A stretch of DNA of 64,000 nt from Acidobacteriaceae bacterium (GTDB taxonomy: Bacteria > Acidobacteriota > Terriglobia > Terriglobales > Acidobacteriaceae), in NCBI GenBank assembly GCA_030041435.1, contig JASHNW010000127.1, positions 1 through 64,000 of the forward strand. Direction: 5' to 3'. The notes beneath the pieces are model-generated. The model made no database searches and was not told the DNA's origin. It saw only the letters and a list, made by a program, of their open reading frames with translations. Positions 53,617-62,350 of the stretch are shown piece by piece (positions within the stretch are counted from its first letter, which is position 1; each line of letters begins with the position of its first letter). The translations under genes and the position numbers were made by a program.

Positions 53617-54126
53617 ATGCCTATGATCCGTACCGGCATTCGTCGTGGCCTGCCGCTCTTCGCGGCAGCTCTGGCCGCTCTTCCAGCCCTCCACGCTCAG
53701 GAGCAGGGCCGCGGTCGCAAATACAAGCCGCCGCCGCCGACCTGCAAAATCTCCGTCACGGTCGTCAAGGCCTGGGACGGGAAGCCCATCGAAGACGCGG
53801 CTGTTGTATTTCATCCCATGAAGGGCGAACGCGACGACGGAAACATGGAGTTGAAGACGAATGAGGACGGAAAAACGGTCCTGAATATGATCCCCGTCGG
53901 GGACACGGTTCGGATTCAGGTGATTGCCGATGGCTTCCAGACCTACGGCGGCGACTACGACCTGCCCAATGACACCAGGGACGTCACGATCAAGCTGCAC
54001 CGTCCAACGCGTCAGTATTCGATCTACGAGAGTCATCCCGATCAGAGCGCCTCGAATCAATCGAACAGCCAGAACAGCAAAAACCAGCAACAGGATAGTC
54101 AAAGCAGCCAGAAACCGCAGCCATAG
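53617..54126 (+). CDS. Small secreted protein with carboxypeptidase-regulatory-like domain and Gln/Asn/Ser-rich tail
   Basis: This 169-residue protein has a signal peptide (GLPLFAAALAALPALHAQ). A beta-sandwich domain follows (about 40-130) with ISVTVVKAWDGKPIEDAAVVFHP, GKTVLNMIPVGDTVRIQVIADGFQTY and RDVTIKLHRP, the layout of CarboxypepD_reg/transthyretin-like domains that decorate secreted proteins. The last about 28 residues are low-complexity (Ser/Asn/Gln/Lys). The role is unknown. It lies between the LolA-like gene and dinG. The stretch 54127-54295 shows nothing else. Confidence 0.65.
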   Translation: MPMIRTGIRRGLPLFAAALAALPALHAQEQGRGRKYKPPPPTCKISVTVVKAWDGKPIEDAAVVFHPMKGERDDGNMELKTNEDGKTVLNMIPVGDTVRIQVIADGFQTYGGDYDLPNDTRDVTIKLHRPTRQYSIYESHPDQSASNQSNSQNSKNQQQDSQSSQKPQP

Positions 54127-54295
54127 AACTGCCCCATGGGACAGATGGGTCCGGTTCCAGGGCACAGCGGCGTGAGCCGCGGCAGCCATCCAATGCTGCC
54201 GGAGTGACCCCTTTGCCGGGATCGTTACCTTCGCTCTCCCAACTTCCCCCGCACCCGTCTTCAGCCTCCGGACCGACCAGCTATCCTGAAAGCAC

Positions 54296-56320
54296 GTGTC
54301 CGCCAGCGCTCCCACTGCCTCGTCCCTTCCTTCGCTGCACGATTTTTTCGCGCCCGGCGGCGTCCTCTCGCGTTCCAGCCTGCCCTACGAGTTTCGCCGT
54401 GGCCAGTTGGAAATGGCCCAGGCCGTGGAGCGCGCCTTCCACGACAATCGCCATCTGATTGTGGAAGCCGGCACTGGCACCGGCAAGACCCTGGCCTATC
54501 TGCTGCCGGCCCTGCGCGCGCGCGCCGCCACAGGGCGCCGCGTCATCATTTCCACCGGCACCAAAAACCTGCAGGAGCAGCTGTTCTTCAAAGACGTGCC
54601 TTTCCTCGAGTCGCTGGTTGGGCCGCTGCGGGTCTGCTACATGAAGGGCCGCGCGAATTATCTCTGCCGCCACAAGCTGTTCGCCCTGCGCAACCAGCCG
54701 ATCCTCTCCGGCCTTGAAGAAATCTCCCAGTATCAGGCGATCGCCGATTGGGAAAAGACCACCGAATCGGGCGATCGTGCGGAAATCGACGACCTTCCCG
54801 AAACCAGCGTGCTCTGGGCCAGGCTCGACGCGCGCAGCGAAGCGTGCCTCGGCCAAACCTGCCCCGACTATGGCCGCTGCTTCATCACAGAGATGCGCCG
54901 ACGCGCCGCCGAGAGCGATGTCGTCATCGTCAATCACCATCTCTTTTTTGCGGACATGGCCGTTCGCCAGTCCGCCGGCGGCGCGCCCGACGCGGGCGTT
55001 CTGCCCGAAGCCGGCGTTGTCATCTTCGACGAGGCGCACGAGCTCGAAGACGTCGCCTCCAGCTATTTCGGCATCGGTCTCAGCAATCTGCGCTTTGAAG
55101 ATCTCGCCCGCGACGTGGAGTCCCTGCTGCGCGCGAAAGGCGAACTGAAAGCGGAAATCGTCACCGCTGCGCAGACCATCCGTGAGCGAGCGCGCATGTT
55201 CTTTGCCTCTCTGCCCACGCGCATCGCTCATGGCGACCGCGGCCACTCCGGCGACGCGCGCATGCCGTTTACCGATCGCGAGGAGTTCCTGGAAACGCAC
55301 GGCGACGTTTACCTGGGCCTGCTGAACGCGCTGCATCGCATGGAAGGCGAACTGGAGCGGCTGCGCGCCTCCGAGGAGTCGCAGCCGTTGCGCCGCCGCA
55401 CCGGCATGGTGCGCGAGCAGCTCAAATTTCTCATGGAATCCCAGGACCGCAACACCGTCTTCTGGCTCGAGCGCCGTGGCGGCCGGCAGAGCAGCACTCA
55501 CCTGCAGGCCACGCCCATCGATGTCTCGCAGTTGCTGCGCGAGCTGCTCTTTCGGAACTATCCCAGCGTTGTCCTCACCTCAGCCACGCTCACCGTCCAG
55601 GGCGGATTCACCCACATCCGCAAGCGTCTTGGCCTGGACGAAGGCCGCGAACTGGTTGTGCCGTCGCATTTCAGGTACGAGCGCCAGGCGCTGCTGTATC
55701 TGCCGCCGGAGATGCCCGACCCGCGCGAGCCTGAATTCCAGGACGAAGCCGCGAAGCGGATCCGCCGCATGATCGACATCACCCGCGGCCGGGCCTTCTG
55801 CCTCTTCACCAGCTATCAGCAAATGCGTGAACTTTACGAGCGCCTGCTGGCGGAGGTCGCGTACCCTCTGCTGCTGCAGGGCACTGCGCCGCGCAAGGCG
55901 CTGCTGGAAGAGTTCCGCCAGACGCCCAACGCCGTTCTCTTCGGTACGTCGAGCTTCTGGCAGGGCGTGGATGTTCAGGGAGACGCCCTCAGCTGTGTGA
56001 TCGTGGACCGGCTGCCGTTCGCGGTCCCGAGCGATCCCGTGGTGCAGGCCCGCATGCGGGCCATCGAGGAAGCCGGCGGCAAGCCATTCTTCGAGTACCA
56101 GGTCCCCTCGGCGGTGATCGCCCTCAAGCAGGGTTTTGGCCGCCTTATCCGCTCGCTGGACGACCGCGGTGTGCTGATGCTGCTGGACCCGCGCCTGGAG
56201 CGCCAGCGTTACGGGCGTATCTTCCTGGAAAGCCTGCCGCCCTATCGGATTACCCGGAATATTGCCGACGTTGAAACGTTTTTTGCCAATGAAGCTCGTT
56301 CCCCGAGTTCGCTAAACTGA
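54296..56320 (+). CDS. DinG/YoaA-type ATP-dependent DNA helicase
   Basis: This XPD-like superfamily 2 helicase has 674 residues. The start is GTG at 54296. Walker A is EAGTGTGKT (57-65). The iron-sulphur cluster Cys set is present: one Cys in YLCRHK and three in CLGQTCPDYGRC. DEAH appears as VIFDEAHELED. The helicase C-terminal half carries SATLTVQGGF and FLTSYQQM-like FCLFTSYQQM, GTSSFWQGVDVQGDAL and QGFGRLIRSLDDRG. This is the family of SOS/R-loop clearing helicases. It may be coupled to the small membrane gene starting three bases after its stop. Confidence 0.93.
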   Translation: MSASAPTASSLPSLHDFFAPGGVLSRSSLPYEFRRGQLEMAQAVERAFHDNRHLIVEAGTGTGKTLAYLLPALRARAATGRRVIISTGTKNLQEQLFFKDVPFLESLVGPLRVCYMKGRANYLCRHKLFALRNQPILSGLEEISQYQAIADWEKTTESGDRAEIDDLPETSVLWARLDARSEACLGQTCPDYGRCFITEMRRRAAESDVVIVNHHLFFADMAVRQSAGGAPDAGVLPEAGVVIFDEAHELEDVASSYFGIGLSNLRFEDLARDVESLLRAKGELKAEIVTAAQTIRERARMFFASLPTRIAHGDRGHSGDARMPFTDREEFLETHGDVYLGLLNALHRMEGELERLRASEESQPLRRRTGMVREQLKFLMESQDRNTVFWLERRGGRQSSTHLQATPIDVSQLLRELLFRNYPSVVLTSATLTVQGGFTHIRKRLGLDEGRELVVPSHFRYERQALLYLPPEMPDPREPEFQDEAAKRIRRMIDITRGRAFCLFTSYQQMRELYERLLAEVAYPLLLQGTAPRKALLEEFRQTPNAVLFGTSSFWQGVDVQGDALSCVIVDRLPFAVPSDPVVQARMRAIEEAGGKPFFEYQVPSAVIALKQGFGRLIRSLDDRGVLMLLDPRLERQRYGRIFLESLPPYRITRNIADVETFFANEARSPSSLN

Positions 56321-56323
56321 AGT

Positions 56324-56593
56324 GTGGCGCGAAACCTGTATATTCTGGCCGGTGCGTTGCTGCTGTTCGCGGTGATCTCGTTCATCATAGCGATGACGGC
56401 GGGGCGCATGCAGCCTGCATTGCCGGCCAGCGGAACGCTGTGGAAGACGACGGCGCTGTTCCTGACCGTGGGCGGCCTGCTGGTCGCTCTGCTGGGAGTG
56501 TTGACGGCGCTTTTTGAACAAATCGACCGGCGCACAGAGGAGCGGCGCTTTCGCGAGACCGGACGCCGCAATCCGAAGCTGCGGGACCGCTAG
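56324..56593 (+). CDS. Small two-span membrane protein
   Basis: This 89-residue protein has two membrane spans (about 5-25, LYILAGALLLFAVISFIIAM; and 44-66, ALFLTVGGLLVALLGVLTALF). The C-terminus is short and strongly basic/acidic (EQIDRRTEERRFRETGRRN). The start is GTG at 56324, three bases after the dinG stop, so it may be co-translated with it. It precedes queD by 47 bases. No family is recognised. Confidence 0.55.
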   Translation: MARNLYILAGALLLFAVISFIIAMTAGRMQPALPASGTLWKTTALFLTVGGLLVALLGVLTALFEQIDRRTEERRFRETGRRNPKLRDR

Positions 56594-56640
56594 AATGGAA
56601 TCAGTACGGCCCACCAGACTCAGAAAAGATCGATCGACCT

Positions 56641-57018
56641 ATGTATGAAGTAACCGTCGAAGGCGGCTTCTCTTCCGGGCACTATCTCCGCAACTACAAG
56701 GGGAAGTGTGAGAACCCGCATGGCCACAACTACAAAGTCCGCATCACCCTGCGCGGCGAGACGCTCGACAAAGCAGGGCTTCTGCTCGATTTTCGCGATC
56801 TCAAGCAGGTCATGCGCCCAGTCATCGATCGCATCGACCACCAGATGTTGAACGACCTCGAGCCCTTCACCGAGATCAATCCCTCCGCGGAGAATCTCGC
56901 GAGGTTTTTCTACGACGAGACCAACCGGCAGCTGGCCGAGATGACCGGCGGCCGGGTGCGCGTGAAGGACTGCACGATCTACGAAACCGACACGACAACC
57001 GCAACCTATTACGAGTAG
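56641..57018 (+). CDS. queD: 6-carboxytetrahydropterin synthase
   Basis: QueD (125 residues) makes 6-carboxytetrahydropterin, an early step in queuosine/deazapurine synthesis. The protein has the zinc and catalytic elements: GGFSSGHYL (zinc His), the catalytic Cys and two further zinc His residues in KCENPHGHNYKV, LLDFRDLKQVM, RIDHQMLNDLEPF and the late YETDTTTATYYE. Its length matches the family. It is followed six bases later by queE, so both are probably expressed together. QueC and QueF are not in the window. Confidence 0.93.
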   Translation: MYEVTVEGGFSSGHYLRNYKGKCENPHGHNYKVRITLRGETLDKAGLLLDFRDLKQVMRPVIDRIDHQMLNDLEPFTEINPSAENLARFFYDETNRQLAEMTGGRVRVKDCTIYETDTTTATYYE

Positions 57019-57024
57019 CCACTC

Positions 57025-57705
57025 TTGTATCTCATCGAAATCTACAAGTCCATTCAGGGCGAATCGAGCTTCGCCGGGTTGCCCTGCATCTTCGTGCGGC
57101 TGGCTGGCTGCAATCTTCGCTGCTCCTGGTGCGATTCGGAATACACGTTCACCGGCGGTTACAAACTGAGCGAAGACCAGATTGTCGAGGAGATCGAGAA
57201 GCTTGCGCCAGTCAGGCTGATCGAGTTTACCGGGGGCGAGCCCCTGCTCCAGGAGCGCGAGCTGATTCCGCTGATGGAGCGCCTGCTCGCCTCCGGCTAT
57301 CAGCTCATGATCGAGACCAGCGGCGCGCGGCCCCTCGAGCGCGTCCCGTCCGCGGTTCACAAAATCGTCGACGTTAAATGCCCGGCCTCCGGCGAGGGCG
57401 GCAGCTTCCGCATCGCCAACCTCGACTGCCTCACCACCCGCGACGAAGTCAAATTCGTCATCGCCCACCGCGCCGATTACGAATTCGCCCGCGACTTCAT
57501 CCACCAGCACAGCCTCGCATCGCGCGCCGGCCAGATTCTGCTTTCCCCCGCCTTCTCAAAAACGCCCTCGCCCCAGCGCAGCACAGACAACGCGCTCCTC
57601 GATCCTCGTGAACTGGTCGAATGGATGCTGGCCGACGGACTCTCTGCGCGCCTTAGCCTGCAGATTCACAAATACGTCTGGGAGCCGCAGAAAAAGGGCG
57701 TTTGA
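57025..57705 (+). CDS. queE: 7-carboxy-7-deazaguanine synthase (radical SAM)
   Basis: QueE (226 residues) converts the QueD product to 7-carboxy-7-deazaguanine using S-adenosylmethionine and a [4Fe-4S] cluster. The cluster motif is CNLRCSWC in VRLAGCNLRCSWCDSEYTF. The SAM-binding GGEP appears in EFTGGEPLLQ. IETSGARPL and VDVKCPASGEGG are further family marks. The start is TTG at 57025, the only initiator that keeps the LIEIYKSIQGES start of the family. It follows queD directly. Confidence 0.93.
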   Translation: MYLIEIYKSIQGESSFAGLPCIFVRLAGCNLRCSWCDSEYTFTGGYKLSEDQIVEEIEKLAPVRLIEFTGGEPLLQERELIPLMERLLASGYQLMIETSGARPLERVPSAVHKIVDVKCPASGEGGSFRIANLDCLTTRDEVKFVIAHRADYEFARDFIHQHSLASRAGQILLSPAFSKTPSPQRSTDNALLDPRELVEWMLADGLSARLSLQIHKYVWEPQKKGV

Positions 57706-57734
57706 CCCGGTGCAGGCCGACCCGGGCGCAGGTT

Positions 57735-58418
57735 TCAGTGCTGTTGCGCGTCGAGGTACTTGTCGAACGGGATCTCGAAATAGAAAAGTTGATTCCCATC
57801 CGCATTGCGCAATTCCCGCAGCACCAGTTTGGCGCCGTGCAGCGGATTGTCGCCCAGGCCTTCCATATCGTAAAAAAGAAACCCCGCGCGCGTGGTGTGC
57901 GGCTCAACCGCCAGCGCCGCATACTCAAACGCGTCGAAGTCCGCTTCAATCTTGCTGTCCGACGCCTTGCCCTTGGTATGCAGCTTGATCGGCCCAATCG
58001 GAGGCAGGCTCCTGCCGCGGCTGTCGCTGGGCCGCACGCGCCGCTCCACGTCTTCCGGCTCCGCGGCCTGAATCCTGTCGCCGGCCGCATCGACGAAATA
58101 AATCCGGGCGTCGTTCAGGGAGATGGGCCGATCTCCCAGATTCGTGACGATGATTCGGATCGGCATGAAGCGGTATTGCAGATAATCCACCTGAAAGATT
58201 TTGCACTTCTCTTTCGTGTCGAAGGGCTCCGCGGCGATGGCCACCTGCTCTTGGCTGTGAATATCGACCGCCGGATAGGCGGTTGCATCCTTCGCCGGCG
58301 GCGGTTCCGTGGTGCCCAGGGCTGCTGCACTCATGGTTAAAAGAAGGGCACTCGTTGCGAAGGTGCAGGCTCGCGAGAGCCGACGAAGCGAGCGTGAGCG
58401 CATGGCCACCATTATCAT
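57735..58418 (-). CDS. Secreted or membrane-associated protein of unknown function
   Basis: This protein has about 222-227 residues and a signal segment (CTFATSALLLTMSAAAL). A probable beta-rich domain follows (YLQYRFMPIRIIVTNLGDRPISLNDARIYFVDAAG and later LVLRELRNADGNQLFYFEIPFDKYL). The middle is Lys/Asp/Glu-rich (RVRPSDSRGRS, KLHTKGKASDSKIEADFD). It lies opposite the queE end and is divergent from waaA, 39 bases apart. The start could be ATG 58418, 58412 or 58403. No family is recognised. Confidence 0.65.
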   Translation of the reverse strand: MIMVAMRSRSLRRLSRACTFATSALLLTMSAAALGTTEPPPAKDATAYPAVDIHSQEQVAIAAEPFDTKEKCKIFQVDYLQYRFMPIRIIVTNLGDRPISLNDARIYFVDAAGDRIQAAEPEDVERRVRPSDSRGRSLPPIGPIKLHTKGKASDSKIEADFDAFEYAALAVEPHTTRAGFLFYDMEGLGDNPLHGAKLVLRELRNADGNQLFYFEIPFDKYLDAQQH

Positions 58419-58457
58419 CTTGCCTTATGACCCCGGGGAAGCGAGATTGGTAAGCGG

Positions 58458-59732
58458 ATGCTGATTCTCTATAGCCTCGCTCTCCTGCTGGTGCTCGTGG
58501 TCGGCTCGCCGTGGTGGCTCGTGCGCATGGCTGCCAGCGGGAAATATCGCGAAGGGCTGGGCGAACGCCTGGGCCGGATTCCGGCGCGTATACGGAGGAG
58601 CCGCGCCGGCGAGCGGGTGATCTGGATTCACGCCGTCTCGGTGGGAGAAGTGCTTGCCGCCAGCCGGCTGATCGAGGAGCTGACGCAGCGTCTCTCCGCG
58701 CTCCCCACCCCCTGGCGGGTGACGATCTCAACGACCACACGCACCGGGCAGAGGCTCGCGCGTGACCGCTTTGGCGCCGATCGCGTCTTTTATTTCCCCC
58801 TGGATTTTGCCTGGGCCATCCGTTCCTGGTTGCGCGCCCTGCGCCCGCGGATCCTGGTGCTGGTGGAGACGGAATTCTGGCCGCGCATGCTCACCGAGTG
58901 CCGCCTTGCCGGCATTCCGGTCGCTGTCGTGAATGCGCGCATCTCCGATCGCTCCTGGCCTCGCTATCGGCGTCTCGCCTGGTTCTGGCGTCGCCTGCTC
59001 GGACGCCTGGCCGTTGTTCTGGCCCAGAGCGAGCTCGATGCTGAACGGCTCCGTGCCTTGGGCGCCTCGAACGTCCGCGCTGCCGGCAATTTCAAGTACG
59101 ATGTCCGCATCGCCAGCCCCGTGCCGGTCACGGAAGCCCTTCGTCGCAGCATCGAGCCGGGAGTGCCGGTGCTGGTGTGCGGATCGACGCTTCCGGACGA
59201 GGAAGAGATTCTGCTCAGTGCGCTTCCGTCCGGCATCGTCACGATTCTCGCCCCCCGCCATTCCGAGCGGTTCGCGGAGGTTGCTCAAATTCTGCGGAAT
59301 CGTGGCGCTCGATGGGTTCGGCGATCGGAGTGGATGCAGGCTCCGGAGCCAATCGAACCCGGCACCGTCTTTTTGCTCGACTCGATCGGCGAACTTGCCT
59401 CAGTCTATTCGCTCGCAACAGCCGCCTTCGTCGGCGGAAGCCTGGTCCGGGCTGGCGGTCACAATCCGCTCGAACCAGCACAATTCGGTGTGCCCATTGC
59501 GATGGGAACGAGCTGCGAGAATTTTCGCGGAATTGTCGATGAGTTGCGAAAGCGCAATGCGATTCAGATCGTCTCTGCCGGGCAACTCGGGGAGGTTCTT
59601 GCCAGGATGCTATCCGGCTCGGCAGAGTCGCGTGCGCAGGGAGCCCGGGCGAGGGAAGTTTTCGCGGGTGAAGCCGGCGCGACGGAGAGAGCGGTCAGGG
59701 CACTCCTCGAGATACTGGAGTTACAGCCATGA
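58458..59732 (+). CDS. waaA: 3-deoxy-D-manno-octulosonic acid (Kdo) transferase
   Basis: WaaA/KdtA (424 residues) adds Kdo sugars to lipid IVA at the inner face of the inner membrane. An N-terminal membrane segment (about 1-22) precedes the GT-B fold with WIHAVSVGEVLAASRLIEEL, LVETEFWPRMLTECRLAGIPVAVVNARISDRSW, AQSELDAERLRALGA, GSTLPDEEEILLS, LAPRHSERF and the sugar-binding AFVGGSLVRAGGHNPLEPAQFG, which are WaaA hallmarks. The stop overlaps lpxK by four bases (ATGA at 59729-59732). This starts a lipid A/LPS core cluster. Confidence 0.95.
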   Translation: MLILYSLALLLVLVVGSPWWLVRMAASGKYREGLGERLGRIPARIRRSRAGERVIWIHAVSVGEVLAASRLIEELTQRLSALPTPWRVTISTTTRTGQRLARDRFGADRVFYFPLDFAWAIRSWLRALRPRILVLVETEFWPRMLTECRLAGIPVAVVNARISDRSWPRYRRLAWFWRRLLGRLAVVLAQSELDAERLRALGASNVRAAGNFKYDVRIASPVPVTEALRRSIEPGVPVLVCGSTLPDEEEILLSALPSGIVTILAPRHSERFAEVAQILRNRGARWVRRSEWMQAPEPIEPGTVFLLDSIGELASVYSLATAAFVGGSLVRAGGHNPLEPAQFGVPIAMGTSCENFRGIVDELRKRNAIQIVSAGQLGEVLARMLSGSAESRAQGARAREVFAGEAGATERAVRALLEILELQP

Positions 59733-60706
59733 GGCGCGCTCTGTTGCCGCTGGTACCGCTCTATTCCTTTGCAGCCGGCGCAAAGAACCTCGCTTATGCG
59801 CGCAGGTGGCTCCACCCGCATCGGCTGCACGGCTCTGTGGTCAGCATTGGCAATCTCTCCGTCGGCGGATCAGGCAAGACGCCCCTGACGATCCGCCTGG
59901 CGGAGTTGCTCGGCGCACGCGGAATCTCCGTCGATGTGCTTTCGCGGGGTTATGGGCGCCGTTCGAACCAGATCCAGCGCGTGAATGCGGCCGGGTCCTG
60001 CGAAGAGTTCGGCGACGAGCCTCTGCTTATCGCCCGCTCGGCGAATGTCCCCGTATACGTTGGCGCCAGCCGCTACCGCGCCGGCGTTCTGGCGGAGAGC
60101 GAACAGCCGGGTCAATGGCTGCACCTGCTGGACGATGGATTCCAGCATCGCCAGCTCGCCCGCGATGTCGACATCGTCGCGGTGCATCGCAGCGATTTCC
60201 ATGCGGATTTGCTTCCCGCCGGACGTCTTCGGGAGCCGATTTCGTCGCTGTCGCGAGCACAGATCATTGCCATGCGCGACCAGGATCGCGACCTTGAACC
60301 TGACTTGCGCGCGCGCAGTTTCCGTCAGCCCATCTGGTGGATGTCACGCCAGCTCGAAGCGCCTTCGGCGAACCGGGCGATCGCGTTTTGTGCGATTGCG
60401 CATGCGGACGAGTTCTTTTCCGGCCTGCGCAACCATGGCGTCGCCGTGGCGGCCAGCCGCTCCTGGCGCGATCACCACCGATACACCGCCGGCGATGTCG
60501 GCGACTTACTCGAGCTGCAGCGACAGCACGACGCAGATATGTTTTTGACAACGGAGAAGGACCTGGTCCGCATCACCCCGGAGCAGCGCCGCTCGCTGGA
60601 GAGTGCGGCGCCGGTTCACGGCGCCCGGCTGCTGGTCCGGCTGAGTGACGAGCCAGCTGCGATCGCTGTGCTTCTCGATCTGCTGCACGCGGAACGCCGC
60701 TCGTAG
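59729..60706 (+). CDS. lpxK: Tetraacyldisaccharide 4'-kinase
   Basis: LpxK (325 residues) phosphorylates the 4' position of the lipid A precursor disaccharide. The Walker A motif is GNLSVGGSGKT (about 41-51). Other family blocks are LSRGYGRRSN, GDEPLLIARS, LLDDGFQHRQLARDVDIVAV and LLPAGRLREP. The late FLTTEKDLVRI is also typical. It overlaps waaA at the start and is followed 38 bases later by the heptosyltransferase. The presence of waaA, lpxK and a heptosyltransferase together shows a Gram-negative lipid A-core pathway. Confidence 0.95.
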   Translation: MRRALLPLVPLYSFAAGAKNLAYARRWLHPHRLHGSVVSIGNLSVGGSGKTPLTIRLAELLGARGISVDVLSRGYGRRSNQIQRVNAAGSCEEFGDEPLLIARSANVPVYVGASRYRAGVLAESEQPGQWLHLLDDGFQHRQLARDVDIVAVHRSDFHADLLPAGRLREPISSLSRAQIIAMRDQDRDLEPDLRARSFRQPIWWMSRQLEAPSANRAIAFCAIAHADEFFSGLRNHGVAVAASRSWRDHHRYTAGDVGDLLELQRQHDADMFLTTEKDLVRITPEQRRSLESAAPVHGARLLVRLSDEPAAIAVLLDLLHAERRS

Positions 60707-60744
60707 CCGGGGGAATTGCGACTGGCACATGAGAAAATAAAAGA

Positions 60745-61794
60745 TTGCCGAATAGTTCCCAAAGCCTGCGTTTGCTCATCGTCCGCCTCGGTGCGATGGG
60801 CGATATTCTCCATTCCCTGCCGGCTGTCACAGCGCTCCGGCAAGCGCATCCCGAGTGGTTCATCGGCTGGGCGATTGAGCCACAGTGGCGCGGGCTTTTC
60901 TGCGCAAACGGATGCGAGCGGGGCACACCCGGCATGCCGCTAGTTGATCAGATCCATATCGTGCCTGCCAAACAGTGGGCGAGATCGCCTTTTCGATCGT
61001 CCACCTGGCGAGACATGCGGCGCGTGCGCCGTGAATTGCGTGCCATGCGATACGATGTTGCGGTCGATGTGCAGGGTGCGGTGCGCTCGGCCATGTTTGC
61101 CCGGTGGGCGAAGACGGGCCGGGTGATTGGGGAAGCGAAGCCGCGCGAATTCGCCGCAAGATGGCTGTTCACCGAGCAGGTCACGACACAGGGAGTCCAC
61201 GTCATCGAACAGTCGCTGGAAGTGGCGAATGCGATCCTCGCAGAGAACCTGCCAATGACGATGCCACTGCTTCCGCGCGATCCGGCCGCCGAAGCGCGAG
61301 CGGAGGAATTGCCACAGCCATATGTTCTCCTGAGTCCGGGCGCCGGATGGGGAGCCAAACGCTGGCCGGCCAGCCGCTACGGATCCGTAGCCCAGCAACT
61401 CTCCGGCGTCGGATACCACGTGGTCATCAATAGCGGTCCGGCGGAGGAGTACCTCGCACGCGAAATCGCCGACTCCAGCGGCGGAGTGGCACGCATTCTG
61501 CCTCTCGATATGGCCGGTCTCATTGCTGTCACCCGCCGGGCATCCGTTGCCATCGCCGGCGACACAGGGCCGCTGCATCTGGCCTGCGCCCTGGGAGTTC
61601 CCGTGGTCGGTATTTTTGGTCCTACCGATCCGGCGCGAAATGGCCCCTTCCACTGCCGGAGCCGGGTGCTGCGCCATCCGGACAGCGTCCGCGACCACAG
61701 CCGGCGCAGCCAGCCGGAACCGGGGCTGTTGACGATTACGCCCGAAGCGGTCACAGACGCGGCGCTGTCCCTGTTGCGGGAAAGCCGGACATGA
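60745..61794 (+). CDS. GT9 lipopolysaccharide heptosyltransferase (type I-like)
   Basis: This GT9 glycosyltransferase of 349 residues probably adds heptose to Kdo-lipid A. The N-terminus LLIVRLGAMGDILHSLPAVTALRQAHP is the GT9/WaaC start, AVDVQGAVRSAMFARW lies in the acceptor side, and LSPGAGWGAKRWPASRYG and AGDTGPLHLACALGVPVVGIFGPTDPARNGP form the ADP-heptose-binding block. The start is TTG at 60745 with an A-rich leader. It follows lpxK and overlaps the next gene by four bases (61791-61794). WaaC-like rather than WaaF-like is suggested by the position after waaA-lpxK. Confidence 0.87.
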   Translation: MPNSSQSLRLLIVRLGAMGDILHSLPAVTALRQAHPEWFIGWAIEPQWRGLFCANGCERGTPGMPLVDQIHIVPAKQWARSPFRSSTWRDMRRVRRELRAMRYDVAVDVQGAVRSAMFARWAKTGRVIGEAKPREFAARWLFTEQVTTQGVHVIEQSLEVANAILAENLPMTMPLLPRDPAAEARAEELPQPYVLLSPGAGWGAKRWPASRYGSVAQQLSGVGYHVVINSGPAEEYLAREIADSSGGVARILPLDMAGLIAVTRRASVAIAGDTGPLHLACALGVPVVGIFGPTDPARNGPFHCRSRVLRHPDSVRDHSRRSQPEPGLLTITPEAVTDAALSLLRESRT

Positions 61795-62348
61795 CAGCCG
61801 CATGGAGCCGCATCGCGCGCCGCATCCGGGTTCCACTCGGATTTGCATTTGCCGCGGTTTTTCTTTGGGCCGCGCGTCCCACGCCGCTGTTTCTTGCGCT
61901 CAGTCTTCTGCTGGTTGCTCCAGGCCTGCTGCTGCGCGGTTACGCAGCCGGGTACGTGAAGAAAAACGCCCAGTTAACGACCACCGGGCCCTATGCGTAC
62001 ACAAGGAATCCGCTCTATCTGGGATCCATGCTGATCGCCTTCGGATTCGCGCTGGGCGCACACAACGTGTGGATTGCGATCGCGCTGGCGATCCTGTTTG
62101 CGGTGGTCTACATTCCCGTCATTCGTTCTGAGGAGCAGTACCTCCGTTCCGCTTTTCCTGGATTCGATGAATATGCCGCCAGGGTCCCGCGACTGGTTCC
62201 GCGAATCGTATCGGCCAACGGAAAGCATACAGCGCCGGGGGAGTTCTCCGCAGCCCTGTATCGAAAACACCGCGAATACAATGCATTCATTGGAGCTGCG
62301 AGCATGTATGCTGCTCTCATCCTGAAGCTGATCTTTCTTCGGAAGTAA
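61791..62348 (+). CDS. Isoprenylcysteine carboxyl methyltransferase-family membrane protein
   Basis: This integral membrane protein of 185 residues has about four spans. The typical ICMT/PEMT-like C-terminal block is present: GPYAYTRNPLYLGSMLIAFGFALG (G-P-Y-x-x-x-R-N/H-P-x-Y), VVYIPVIRSEEQYLRSAFPGFDEYAARVPRLVPRI (E-E-x-x-L and the Y-x-x-x-V-P-R-x-x-P motif). In bacteria such proteins methylate lipids or unknown membrane substrates. It overlaps the heptosyltransferase gene by four bases and is followed by DUF3108 after two bases, suggesting a job in envelope lipid maturation. Confidence 0.82.
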   Translation: MTAAWSRIARRIRVPLGFAFAAVFLWAARPTPLFLALSLLLVAPGLLLRGYAAGYVKKNAQLTTTGPYAYTRNPLYLGSMLIAFGFALGAHNVWIAIALAILFAVVYIPVIRSEEQYLRSAFPGFDEYAARVPRLVPRIVSANGKHTAPGEFSAALYRKHREYNAFIGAASMYAALILKLIFLRK

Positions 62349-62350
62349 AA

